DNA of 64,000 nt from Valencia hispanica. Lineage: Eukaryota > Chordata > Actinopteri > Cyprinodontiformes > Valenciidae. The notes under the pieces were generated by a model. It did no database searches. It was not told the origin of the DNA and saw only the letters and a list, made by a program, of their open reading frames with translations. Made by a program: the position numbers and the translations under genes. This document shows, one piece after another, positions 1-10,030 of the stretch. Every line of letters begins with the position of its first letter. Position 1 is the stretch's first letter. The stretch spans positions 19,134,739 through 19,198,738 of the forward strand of contig OY747715.1 of the NCBI GenBank assembly GCA_963556495.2, given 5' to 3'.

Positions 1-391
1 TTTTTTGAGTGTGTGTATCTGCTCTGTCTTCTCGAAACCCCAGTTTGTCATGGCAGATCACCGCTCGTACTGAGCCAGGTTCTGCTAAAGGTTTTTTCCT
101 GTTTAAGGGGAGCTTTTCCTCTCCACTGTCGCTACATGCTTGCTCAGTATGAGGGATTGCTGTGAAGTCAACAACGACGAAGGCGACTGTCTGCTGTGGC
201 TACACGTTCGTCCAGGAGTGAATGCTGCAAGTCAATGGTTCGTTGCAATCTGCTGGGTTTCTTTAGAAATCTTTAAACTGATTGGAATAATGAACTGAGG
301 GATTAATTGGAATGTATGTATTGAAATGACTGTGGAGTGACTTGAGATGATGTGTTGTAAATTGGCGCTATATAAATAAACTGAATTGAAT
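1..391 (+). mobile_element. L2/Maui-type LINE 3' untranslated tail, truncated by the window
   Basis: The sequence matches the tail of the L2 LINE at about 41110-41490 in this window: the same order of CTGAGCCAGGTTCTG, GGGGAG-TTTTCCTCTCCAC, GCTACATGCTTGCTCAGTATG and GGCGCTATATAAATAAACTG. It ends in a GAATT-type tail. No coding part is visible. Confidence 0.85.
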
Positions 392-1236
392 AACAGAATT
401 GGATGAAAAAGGACAGAACCTCTCTTTTAAGATGTTTCTCGCTGAGTGTAAAGTCAATGAATCACTGAAATGTTTTTATATCTATATGACTATTTGGTGG
501 GTCTGATCTGGGCTTATACTGGATCAAGCTGTGACATATTCCGCTTTGGGACAATTCTGATGTCCAAATTTATAAATAGACACAATGAGGAAGCGTCAAC
601 CATTTGTCAATTACACTGCACAAAGCCTATTAAAGTGGGTGGGTTGAATCTTTTTGATAAACATCCTTAATTTGTGTTAAAGATAGGTACTGCATTTTAG
701 CATGCAGTAAACATTCTTTAAAAAAAGATTGTTCACTAGATGACTACCTAAGTTCAAGGCTACAAATCAAGGCAAACAGCGTTTTTTATCTACATATCAT
801 GATATGTTCAGTTATCAGTTAGGTTTTGCAATTCTTAATTAATTAGAATTAAAATCATCACCAAATCATAATCAAAACTACTAACTGAACATAGATTTAT
901 CAAACCGTTCCAACCCTTGACAATCCTGTTAATCAAATTAGATTAGAATTATTACATTTTGGAATTCGATCTCTTTATTTGTAAATTTTTGCAGATAAAA
1001 AAAACAAAAACTGTTGTAATTATAATAATAATAATAATCTCAGGGAAGAAAAAGGAAAAAGTGGTTGTATAAAGCAAGAACTAGAACATATTTTTTTATT
1101 TATATGAGTAAAACAATCTGCCTACCAGTTTACCTAAGTATAAATAAAGATAAATTCTTAACTGTTCACAATCAGTGAGTTGTCTCTCAGAGAAATCAAT
1201 GAAATGTGATCACAGTGTGATAGATAAAGAACTAAC
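1..1236 (-). other. nr3c1: nr3c1 intron 3, partial
   Basis: This is intronic sequence 3' of the first zinc-finger exon, running off the window. Positions 1-391 are an L2-type LINE tail. Positions 400-1236 are AT-rich and hold no exon I can recognise; the second zinc finger is not in the window. Confidence 0.8.
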
Positions 1237-1403
1237 CTTCGACAGCCCTCTTGAAGAACACCTTGCAGCTGCCACAGGTTACCACTCCATAATGGCATCC
1301 CGATGCCTCATCCGAGCACACCAGACAGATCTTATGGGCTTGCCCGCCAGGCTTGGACTGGGTTGTCACAGCAGAGCTGTTTTCTCCTGTTCTGGCTGAT
1401 GAG
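1237..1403 (-). CDS. nr3c1: Glucocorticoid receptor, exon 3 (first zinc finger of the DNA-binding domain)
   Basis: The exon lies between acceptor TTTATTCCAG (after a long pyrimidine tract) and donor GAAG|GTTAGT. Its 167 bp equals the length I recall for mammalian NR3C1 exon 3. It completes Ser380 (AG from exon 2, C from here), then reads [10 protein letters not shown]..., a linker, and [18 protein letters not shown] followed by [16 protein letters not shown]. The zinc-binding Cys are 406, 409, 423 and 426 in C-x2-C-x13-C-x2-C spacing. The P-box CGSCKV is the steroid-receptor type that reads AGAACA half sites. It ends in phase 1 inside the codon after Glu, as in other GR genes. Many fish GR1 proteins carry a nine-residue insert just after this point. 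Read-through of this donor cannot supply it, because GGT is followed by the stop TAG, so any insert would need a further exon to the left. Confidence 0.95.
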
Positions 1404-1958
1404 CTGGAATAAAAAAAGAAAAGAAGTTAAGGTTGAAAAAAGAACATGCTAAGAATGTGAATTACGCATGAAAATATGTTGGTGTTTTGGAAAAATTCTA
1501 GCCTGCAGAGGGCTGATTTACAGGTATAAGTGGCATGTTGTATTGTTGCTAGGAGACATGGCAGTCCTTTTGAAAGTTTTGGTTTACAATTAAAAAAAAA
1601 AATAGAAAGAAAGGCTTGTTTTTATTACTTTTCTAAGCAGATTTTTCCTAAGGTAGAAAATTATGTTAGGACCAAAGTTAATATTTTTTTAAACAATGGT
1701 GAAGTGGTATAAAGAAACAAAATTGAGGAACAATTATATATACAGTAGTGTGCAAAAGTTTTAGGCAGGTGTGAAAACATGCTGTAAAAAAGAATGCTTT
1801 CAAAAATTTAAGTGTTAATCATTTATTTTCATCAATCAACAAAATGCAGTGAATGAACAAGATAAATCTAAATCAAGTCAATATCTGGTGTGACCACCCT
1901 TGCCTTATAAAAACAGTATCAATTCTTCTTTGTACACTAGCACAGTTTTTTAAGGAAC

Positions 1959-2442
1959 TCAGCTGGTAGGTTCTTCCAAACATCTTGGAGAACTAACCAC
2001 AGATCTTCTGTGGATGTAGGGTTCCTCATATCCTTCTGTCTCACTAATGTAATCCCAGACACACTTGATGTTGAGATCAGGGTTCTGTGGGGGCTGTACC
2101 ATCACTTCATGAACTTTGTGTTCTTTATGCTGAAGATGGTTGTTAATAAGTTTAGCTGTATACTTGGGGTTGTTGTCCTGCTGCAGAATACATTTGGGAC
2201 CAATCGTACGCCTCCCTGATCGTAATGCATGATGGATTAGTATCTGCCTGTGCTGCACTAAGTTTCCTTGGTCGACAACTGTATCTGCGATTCTCAATTT
2301 TGCCAGTTTCTTTCCGCTTCTTCAAAAGAGCTTGAACAGAACATCTGAAAACCCCAGTCTGCTTTGAAATCTTTGTCTGGGAGAGACCTTGCTGATACAG
2401 TATAACTACCTTGTATCTTGTTGCTGTGCTCAGTCTTGCCAT
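1959..2442 (-). pseudogene. Tc1-like transposase, internally deleted and frameshifted
   Basis: Two overlapping frames carry transposase pieces. The first (2152-2442) encodes the DNA-binding helix-turn-helix and the start of the GRPRKLS linker (here CRPRKLS). The second (1959-2297) begins near the second catalytic Asp (LQQDN-PK-T) and runs to VWDYI. The region between linker and catalytic core is missing, and the Asp-Asp-Glu set is incomplete, so it cannot be active. Confidence 0.85.
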
Positions 2443-2888
2443 GACATGAAACCATCTTCCACAACCTCACCTTGGTGGCAGGGTTTGGCTGTTCCTCAGA
2501 TACTGGAGGGTGCGCACAGCTAAAAAAAAGGGAGCTTGGGGCAGGTGCTAGGTCCAAAAATATTAGCAGGTGAAAAAAGAAGGAGGCCTGCACACTGCTA
2601 ACAGAAAAGACTAAACTTTATTAGATAGCAACGTTTCGACCCTTCTGGGCTTTCTCAAGCTTAAAAACAAATTCAGGAAAGCGACAGATAAAAAGGCACA
2701 GACAGGCTCATCTGCCCAGCTGGTTCAATCAAGACCTAATCAGACCAATTGGCAGACTGAGTCAACCTGTTGCCCTATTCCCATGACACACCTCCAAACC
2801 AATTCACACACACATTCCTCTCCCTCAAAAAGAACAAATAAAAAGATAAATAACATAGAAATGACATTTGGAAATAGATCAAGCAAAA

Positions 2889-5080
2889 CTACAGAAAAGG
2901 TTTTAGGTCAAAGTCTAGATTTAGACCCCTGAGAGAAAAAGTGTTATGGGTAAATATATAGTATGCCTCTCTTCTTAGAAGAATACTATTGAGATCACCC
3001 CCTCTCCAAGGGGCTTTTACTTGCTCAATACCAAAGTATCTCAGAGTTGAGGGGTTGTGCTTTAAGGTGTTAAAATGCACAGCTACAGGACTCTGTTGGT
3101 CATTGTTGCGAATGCTGCTTCTGTGCTCTGATATTCTGGTTTTAAGGCATCGTATGGTTTTACCAATGTATGCCAAGCCACAAGGGCACTTTATCATATA
3201 GATTACATTTTTGGTTGTACATGAAATAATTCCCTTAATATTGATTTTCTTACCAGAATGGGGATGTGTAAAAAAAGTTGCATTTAAAGGTAAAGTTGCA
3301 TTGTGCACAGTTGCCACATTTATAATTCCCTGCCGGGATGGTTGCAAGGAAATGGGAAGGTTGTGATTGAGTTGGTGGAACATCAGCTCTAATAATGTGG
3401 TCCCGAATGTTTCTGGCACGTTTATATACAACATATGGGGGTTCATTGAAGACTGATTTTAGACTAGGGTCAGACTTAAGAATATGCCAATGCTGTTGTA
3501 CTATGCCCTGAAAAGTTTTTGCCAAAGGAGAGTACTGTATAACGCATAGAGGGCCTCCCTTCTTATGCTCAGTTCTTCTCCTATTGAGGCATTCCTCTTG
3601 GCTTGTAGTGTTAAACCTATGGATGGCACTTTGAATCCAATTTTCATGATATTGCCTTTCCCTAAATCTTTGTGCCATATCATGACTATCTTCGGTATAA
3701 GCAGCATCAGAGCTGCAGATGCGGCACAGTCTATTAAACTGGCTAATGGGAAGGCTCCTTTTAAGAGAGGTTGGGTGAAAACTTTTACCATGCAGAATAG
3801 TGTTTATATCTGTTGGTTTTCTGTACAAATCAGTAACTAGTTTGTCATGTTCTTTAATTATTAAAATATCCAGAAAATTAATCTGTAAGAAGTCAAAGTT
3901 TAATGTAAATTTTAAATGGCCACTACTGGCATTCAAAAAGGTAACAAAGTTATGTAGTTGATCTTGTGTTCCTGACCACAAAAGAAAAATATCATCAATG
4001 TAACGTCACCAAAGCTATGTAATCATAGAATTTGTTTGAGGCATTAAGGACACATTCTTGTTCAAAATAGCCGACGTATAAGCATGCATAGTTTGGAGCC
4101 ATAGTGCTACCCATGGCAGTACCCTTTACCTGGAGGTAGTAGGAATCCTTATACAAGAAAAAGTTTTTTGTGAGAACTAAGTTGACAAGTTTTTTTAAAC
4201 AATCAATACTGGGTTTCTGCTTGGAATGCAATGTATTAAGGTAGAAATCAACTGCTTCAATGCCACCGGTATGAGGTATGTTGGTATGTAAAGATTCAAC
4301 ATCAAGAGTCACCAGAATCATATGTTCAACAGAAAAATCTAGGATCTTCAACACATTTATCATGTCAATAGTATCTTTAACAAAGGAGGGTAGTTTGACC
4401 ACATGTGGTTTTAAAAAGCTGTCAACAAACATGGATATTTTCTCAGTTAATTCAATTCAAATTCAAAAATAATTTCCCTCTGGGATCAATAAAGTAAGTG
4501 TTGGTATAGCTCATATAATTAATTATTTAAGGAGTTGTTATAGATGATGATGGCTGTAGGCAGGAAGGATTTCCTGTAGCGGTCTGTATTGCAGTGAAAC
4601 TGAAGAAGCCTCCGACTGAAGACGCTCTGTTGTTGTGTGACAGTGTGACAGTCTCATGAAGAGGATGCTCAGGGTTGTTCAGATTTTTTTTGATTTTATG
4701 AAGAATAATGAAGAATAAGAATTAATTAAATTAATTAAATTAAAATAAGAATTTTATGAAAAATAATGAGCCAATACCAGCTATTATAGGTCTTCCCGGT
4801 GGTTTTTCTAGTGATTTATGTATTTTTGGCAATGTATATATCACAGGTGTTATTGGATAGTCAATCTTCATGAAATCAAACTCATCCTTAGTGATATCAC
4901 CACTTTCAAGGAAATGGAGTAAAACTCCATGTATTTTGGTTTTACAGCCTTTAGTTGGATCACACTCTAATTTCTTGTAGAAAACACAATTGTTAAGTTG
5001 TCTGTTGATCTCAATGTCATAATCATACATATTAATCACTACTATTGAGCCGCCTTTATCAGCAGGCTTAACAATGAGAG
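2889..5080 (-). pseudogene. Penelope-like RT/GIY-YIG polyprotein, broken
   Basis: In life this protein would reverse-transcribe the element RNA and nick the target with its GIY-YIG domain. The RT catalytic aspartates (YIDD) are still readable, but the frame is lost just before them. The RT-to-endonuclease junction has another frameshift, and the 5' half is split by a LINE fragment. The GIY-YIG part is the best preserved piece (185 residues without a stop). It is not expected to be functional. Confidence 0.88.
4447..4700 (-). mobile_element. 5'-truncated Rex1-like LINE tail inside the Penelope-like element
   Basis: It is nearly identical to the 3' end of the LINE at 26018-29060 (GTGTTGGTATAGCTCATATA, GGCAGGAAGGATTTCCTGTA, CTGAAGAAGCCTCCGACT). 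It interrupts the Penelope-like RT between its N-terminal motifs and the RT core. Positions 4471-4495 are inverted relative to the other copy. An ATTAA/AATTAAATTAATT-rich stretch to about 4745 marks its right border. Confidence 0.88.
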
Positions 5081-5401
5081 TTTTATCCTCACTGAGCTCA
5101 GATAGGGCTTTCCTCTGATCTAGTGGCAGATTATTGTGAACCTTATACTCTCTTTTAATAGAGAGAGTTTTGGCTGTTCCTCACCCAGTTTTAAGAATCC
5201 TACACAGTTGTTTCAGTTTCAGTTAAGGACTGTGTTTCAACCTACATGAGACATTAATGATCCTTAGCACCTATGTGGTATAATTGGTTGATGATACACC
5301 TGGCGGTAATCCTACAAAATCCCCGACTTTGTGCAAGTGTATCTATAAGAATTAATACTGGTTTGAAGGCAAAAGGTAGTAACACCAAATATTGATTTGA
5401 A

Positions 5402-5403
<2 letters not shown>

Positions 5404-5489
<86 letters not shown>
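5404..5489. repeat. (AT)n microsatellite, about 86 bp
   Basis: An uninterrupted AT dinucleotide run sits where the right terminus of the Tc1 relic should be. Confidence 0.98.
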
Positions 5490-5493
<4 letters not shown>

Positions 5494-6009
5494 TCTTTCT
5501 TTCATTTGGCGGGGAGAAGAAAATACTCAAATGATGTAACATAAATAATAGAGTGCTCATTTTGATGAGCTCACTGCCTGTGTTTTCATTCTTATGAAAC
5601 CAACTAAGCCAAACAGTATCCAGCTTATCTTTAGCAACACTTTTTTGTGCAGTAGCTAAGCTCCAAATCTCAGGCTATGTCCACAATTTTATTATAATGC
5701 CTATTAAGCCCCTGCTAAATCCTGCCGTGTACACACTTGCGGTTGACATTCTCTCTTTGCTTATAATTGAAGTTACTGTAACATGTAACATGCAGCATGA
5801 TGCCTAACTCACCACAGTCATTTTCAGCTATTGTGGTTGAAACAGCAGCATGTGCAGCAGGATTATGACAGGAATTTGACCGCATTAAACAAGCTTTACT
5901 CTCCTCTATTGTGTTGCAGCACACAAGACGGAATGCACATTAAAATTATGAAACAACCCTTTTGTTAAGCTTGCTTCTGAAAATAAAGCAGGTCTACATG
6001 TGCAAATAT
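5490..6009. other. Unassigned intronic sequence
   Basis: Moderately AT-rich sequence with no recognisable element or exon. Confidence 0.6.
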
Positions 6010-6470
6010 AGGAACATGCAAAAGCACTGATTCCCTATTTATCTTTTGTACATTTCCTCATGTTACAACAAAATTTCTGTGTTTTTCACTGGGATCTAAT
6101 GATAGAATACTATTGCAAAATGCTTTTATTTAAGCAAAAAAGTAAAGTAATTGTAAAGTAGGAAGAAAATTATATTGTGGTTTTACAAATAGAAATCTGA
6201 AGAGAGTGGAATGCATTTTGTATGCAGCCCCTTTAGTCTGATACCCCTAAATAACCTGCAACTAATGGCAAAATCACCAAATTAGTACATAGAGCTTATC
6301 TGTGTGTAATTTAACTATGGCACAATTACAGCTATTCTATGAAAGAGTGATTTCAAAAAAACATAAAAAAACCACATGAAGAGCAAGGAACATAGCTGGT
6401 CATCTCATGGACCACAGCTTAATCCATCATCAAAAAATGGAGTACAACTTACACACCAGCCCCATAGAAA
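6010..6470 (+). mobile_element. Tc1-like transposon relic, copy A (5' part)
   Basis: The order GCAGCCCCTTTAGTCTGATA, CCCCTAAATAACCTGCAACT and GAGCTTATCTGTGTGTAATT, then ATCCATCATCAAAAAATGGA, parallels copy B at 9010-10030 and the 5' region of common fish Tc1 elements. The transposase is not readable. Possible decayed remainder extends to about 6990. Confidence 0.65.
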
Positions 6471-7387
6471 AACCGGGTGGCAGATACTTTTGCTTTTCTG
6501 ATGCCACCATGTTCAGATATCCATTTTAAAATAAAATTCTGCAAAACTTGTATGACTTTCCTTCCACTACTCAATTATAAGCTACTTTCTGTTAGTGTAT
6601 CAAAATTAAATTGAAGCTCGTGGTTGAGCTTTGACAAAATATTTGAAAAGTCCAAGGGATATGGTATTTTTGTAAAACATTAAACCCCAATCCTTTTTTT
6701 AAACCACCACAACATAACCTGCAGTCATTGGAAAGATGATACTTGCTTGTGTAATCTAGATGTTAACCAACTGGAACGGCGATGGTAGATCTTGGAAGAC
6801 ATCCAGCTAAATATGTTTGTCCATGTTGTCTCAGTGAGCAAGATTTCTCCTGACATATGAAGACCAGATAAAAGGAGAAAGGCTATTGTTCAGCTTTTGA
6901 CAATCTTCGACAAAATGTACAATCCCACTGTTTTACAAATTGCAGAAACACAGAGGGCGAAGGAAGAGGAAGGAGTTTGTTGCCAGAATCTAAGAGAGGA
7001 AGTGGGACCATCCAATTAACGATGTAAGGAGTAAACATAGTTTGTTTTACAGATGATTTAATAAGACATACTTTCAGAATTATAGTACCTTAAACAGAAA
7101 AAAAGCTTGATTATAAATAAGCTGTTTATTTCTGTGGTTTGCACAAAGACTGATTCTCGGTCATAATAACCCAGAACATATAGGTTAAAATACACCCTCA
7201 GACGTTAGCAGCTTTCTTACTTGAAACTTAAATGACTAAATGTGGCTTACAATGAAACTTCTAAAACCACAACCTGTAACTGTTTGTTCTGTTTGAAGTG
7301 CAGTTATCAGTCCCATCAAGAATCTGGGTCAAATTTAACTGGTGTTTTCGCAAACTACTGTACAATCTGCCGTCTAATAAATAAAGT
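6471..7387. other. Unassigned intronic sequence, possibly decayed Tc1 remainder
   Basis: No intact motif. The segment 6780-6990 has scattered resemblance to Tc1 internal sequence, but too little to call. Confidence 0.4.
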
Positions 7388-8412
7388 TTTTTGCTCCCCT
7401 GAGTCGAGTCCGAGTCATTTGATTTTAAATATCTGCTGATACCGAGTCCCGAATCCATCCTTCCGCAATGCATTAAAATAACAAAAAGAAAAAGGACAAC
7501 ACATCCATATGTCCTTTTAAGTTTTTTTTAGGTATGTATATGATGCTCTGCTGTGTAAGATTCACTAAAGTGTTGCACATACAAGGTCATACGTTGTAAA
7601 TAAAACTTGAGTTGACCCATTGTGCAGTAAAGCTTAGCAGTGACATCGGACAGACAAACTACATTGCTCCGTGTGGTAACCCCAAAAGCAGACACCTTTG
7701 ATACAAGAACTAGCAGGCAGGCGGTCATGTAGCTTGTTGTGAATACCCGGCAGAGCTCTGTCTGTAAAGTTGTGATGAGAAGGCATCTCATACCGTGGCT
7801 TCAGCTGCTCCGGGAGACTGCGAAATCTGACGTTTGCAACCATAAACAGCGGCTCGTTATCCTGTATGATTAGTCCGGCTGTCTTGGTTATGATCTTTTT
7901 GACATTTTCACTGTCCTTAGGCAATTTCTCCTTGTTTTTTTAACTTATCTTTTGGTGTCGGCTGGCTCAGTGTTTTTGTCAGGGTGCCGTATAAGATTTG
8001 CGGTGTCTAATGCAGCTCAGTCTTTTCCACCTAGTGAAATGCACAATTCGCACACATTACATGTGGTTGCTACGCTGCCTTCGCTGTTCAGCATAAAATA
8101 AGTCCAAACTGCTGACGTTTTTGTTCTAGTTAGGCGACACGTTTGCCCTGCATTAGCACTTCTAGCTGGCAGCTCACTATTGTGTTGTCTCAATTCCCCG
8201 CCTGCTGTAAATTGTGTGACGTAACGGTGTTGTTGTCGTCCATGCAACGGTGAATATTGATGTATTTGAACCTGTTGAAATTAAAACTAAGCCACTGTCA
8301 ATCCGTTTGACAATCTCTGTCTCAGGATCAATTTAAAACGTCATGCTAGTTTTATGAGGTTATATCGATTGGGCCTGATTTCTGATCACGTGATCGGATC
8401 GGGACATCCCTA
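7388..8412 (-). mobile_element. hAT transposon relic with BED finger and transposase fragments
   Basis: The right end is a hAT-type terminus, GATCGGATCGGGACATCCCTA, ending at 8412. The left subterminal sequence (GAGTCCGAGTCATTTGATTT, then CTGATACCGAGTCCC) is typical of the same fish family, but the outermost left repeat is missing. The minus strand carries a BED-type zinc-finger start at 8017-8150 (SAVWTYFMLNSEG, CNVCELCISLGGKD) and a transposase piece at 7750-7924 (ITKTAGLIIQDNEPLFMV, FRSLPEQLKPRYEMPSHHNF). Confidence 0.8.
7634..8247 (-). pseudogene. hAT transposase remnant
   Basis: The BED finger (8017-8247) binds transposon ends in intact relatives. The second piece (7634-7924) corresponds to the segment before the RNase-H-like core in ZBED/hAT transposases. 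They are separated by frame breaks, and the catalytic core and dimerisation region are absent. Confidence 0.75.
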
Positions 8413-8632
8413 GTTACACCACAACTTGTCCAATATTGTTTTTAATCATATTTGTGCCACTAAAATACAATTTTCTGATGTTTCCATGCCACCTGAACTT
8501 TTTTTTTACATTGTGTTACATTAAAACCACAAACTTAATTATGCTTTACTGGGATTGTGTGTGACAGGCTATATAAAAGTAGCGCATAACTTTTAAATGG
8601 AAGAAAAACAGTAGATGTTTTTCAAATATTTA

Positions 8633-9005
8633 ATATGAAAATTTGGGCCAATATCCGATACTATTGCTATTGTGTAGGATAACCAGTATTTACAGATATT
8701 ACATATATTTCTCTACCTCTTTGACACAGCAGAAAAAAAAACACAATGCTGACATTGCTCTGCTTCAGATAAATACAGCTCACTCACAATCCTGCATTGC
8801 ATCACAATCAGTGTCACATGATCAAACAAATACTACATGGCCAACCCCCTCCCCTCTCCCTCCCAGAAAAAAATTACACAAATGGTAACAAGATGGAAAT
8901 AAATATAGATTTTTAATGTCAGCCTCATTTTACTTATGGAACCAATTAGAAAAAGACGAACATCACCCGATACTGATGTTTATGTCGATATATGGTGCAT
9001 CCCTA
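8633..9005 (-). mobile_element. hAT-type MITE, one end missing
   Basis: It belongs to the family of the element at 48569-48959, in opposite orientation: ATATGAAAATTTGGGCC at the left and ATATATGGTGCATCCCTA at the right end. The left terminal repeat is lost. It abuts Tc1 copy B. Confidence 0.7.
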
Positions 9006-10030
9006 ATCCCTAAAAAAGTGAGGTATGTGTTTGTATTCAGCCCCCCTTACTCAGATCCGCCTATAATCTAGAGCAACTAATTGGCTTCAGAAGTAAACAA
9101 GAGTCCACGTGTGTGTAATCTAATCCCAGTATTAAATACAGTGGCTCAATGATGGCCTTGGAGGTTTGTTAAAGAACATCAGTGAACAGACAGCATTACT
9201 AGCACCAAAGAATACAACAGACAGGTCATGGATACAGCTGTGGTGAAGTTTAAAGCAGGAATAGTTTATAAAGCAATATCCCAAGTTTAAACACTTCACT
9301 GCTTCAGTCCATCATCTGAAAATGGAATGAATGAGTTTAGCACAACTGCAAACCTACGAGGACAATGCATGGCTGTCTACTGAAGCTGATCCATCAGAAA
9401 AGAAGAGGACTAATAGGAAGAAGCCAAGAGGCCCATAGTAACTCTGGAGGAACTGCAGAGATTCACAGCTCAGGTGGATGTCAATCCAAGTTTTAGTCAT
9501 GCATTCAAAGGTTTTGGCATTTTTGGAAGAGTTGTATTGTAAGTAGAAAGCCATTAATTACAAAAGACCAGATGAAGTCCTCTTTAAAAGTTATTCACAA
9601 CTGATGTAGGGGTCAATGCAAACATGCGAAAGATGAAAGCAAAATGTACCTTTTTGGACTTGCATGCTACATGCTATCTGTGACAGGAAACACACACTCA
9701 GCGTAATGCTGCATGGATGCTCTACTTCAGCAGGAACAGGGAATTTGGTTAAAACATAAAATAACAGAGTGCAATCCTGGGAAAAACTTGAAACTTGCTG
9801 TTCAGCGATGCAATCAATTTAACCTCAATCAGCTTGAGCTGTTCTACAAGGAAAATCAGACAAAAAATGACAACCTCTAGGTGAATAGAGCTGGTAGAAA
9901 AATACCCCCAAAGAGCCAACGATGTTTTAGAAAACATCACACTACTTTATGCGAGTCTATATTGTGAAATTAAATTTAAAAAATCTAACATGAGGAAAAC
10001 GGTTAGAATATTTTTGTAAGACACTGTACA
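9006..10030 (+). mobile_element. Tc1-like transposon relic, copy B
   Basis: The whole length parallels a common fish Tc1 element: TTTGTATTCAGCCCC, GAGCAACTAATTGGCTTCAG, GGAGGTTTGTTAAAGAACAT, CAGTCCATCATCTGAAAATG, AGCCAAGAGGCCCATAGTAA, TTCAGCAGGAACAGGGAA and TGAGCTGTTCTACAAGGAAA. The transposase frame is destroyed by stops and indels. The right end (TTTTTGTAAGACACTGTA) lies at about 10027. Confidence 0.8.

Larger units (their letters stand above)
2499..5167 (-). mobile_element. Penelope-like retroelement (RT + GIY-YIG endonuclease), decayed
   Basis: It is flanked by a perfect 15-bp target duplication, TTTGGCTGTTCCTCA, at 2484-2498 and 5168-5182, inserted in the Tc1 relic. Minus-strand coding pieces in order are: IVKPADKGGSIV (about 5040-5075), TLPKIHKSLEKPPGRPIIAG (4740-5039), RT core LVTLDVESLHTNIPH and GTAMGSTMAPNYACLYVGY (3995-4432), catalytic RYIDDIFLLW (about 3970-4005), LYRKPTDINTILH (3250-3981), and a GIY-YIG domain with VIYMIKCPCGLAYIGKT (2889-3446) ending LDFDLKPFL. 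This order is diagnostic of Penelope-like elements. Frame breaks lie near 3985 and 3290, and a Rex1-type fragment interrupts it at about 4447-4700. Confidence 0.92.
1744..5403 (-). mobile_element. Tc1-like DNA transposon relic, interrupted by a Penelope-like element
   Basis: The left end (from about 1744) has the Tc1-family terminus CAGT..GTGCAAAAGTTTTAGGCA next to TA. Transposase remnants lie on the minus strand. At 2250-2442 is the N-terminal helix-turn-helix (MARLSTATRYKVVILYQQGL, then ISKQTGVFRCSVQALLKK). At 1959-2219 is the C-terminal part of the DDE domain (ILQQDNNPKYTAK, VMVQPPQNPDLN with the usual WPP-QSPDLN context). The middle of the transposase is deleted. The remaining 5' flank of the element resumes at 5168 after the Penelope-like insert and runs to the AT microsatellite, which replaces the right terminus. 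Confidence 0.85.

Noticed and set aside
5254..5560. Frames with long (IY)n or (YI)n runs
   Set aside because: Translation of the AT microsatellite; the same applies at 49225-49464.
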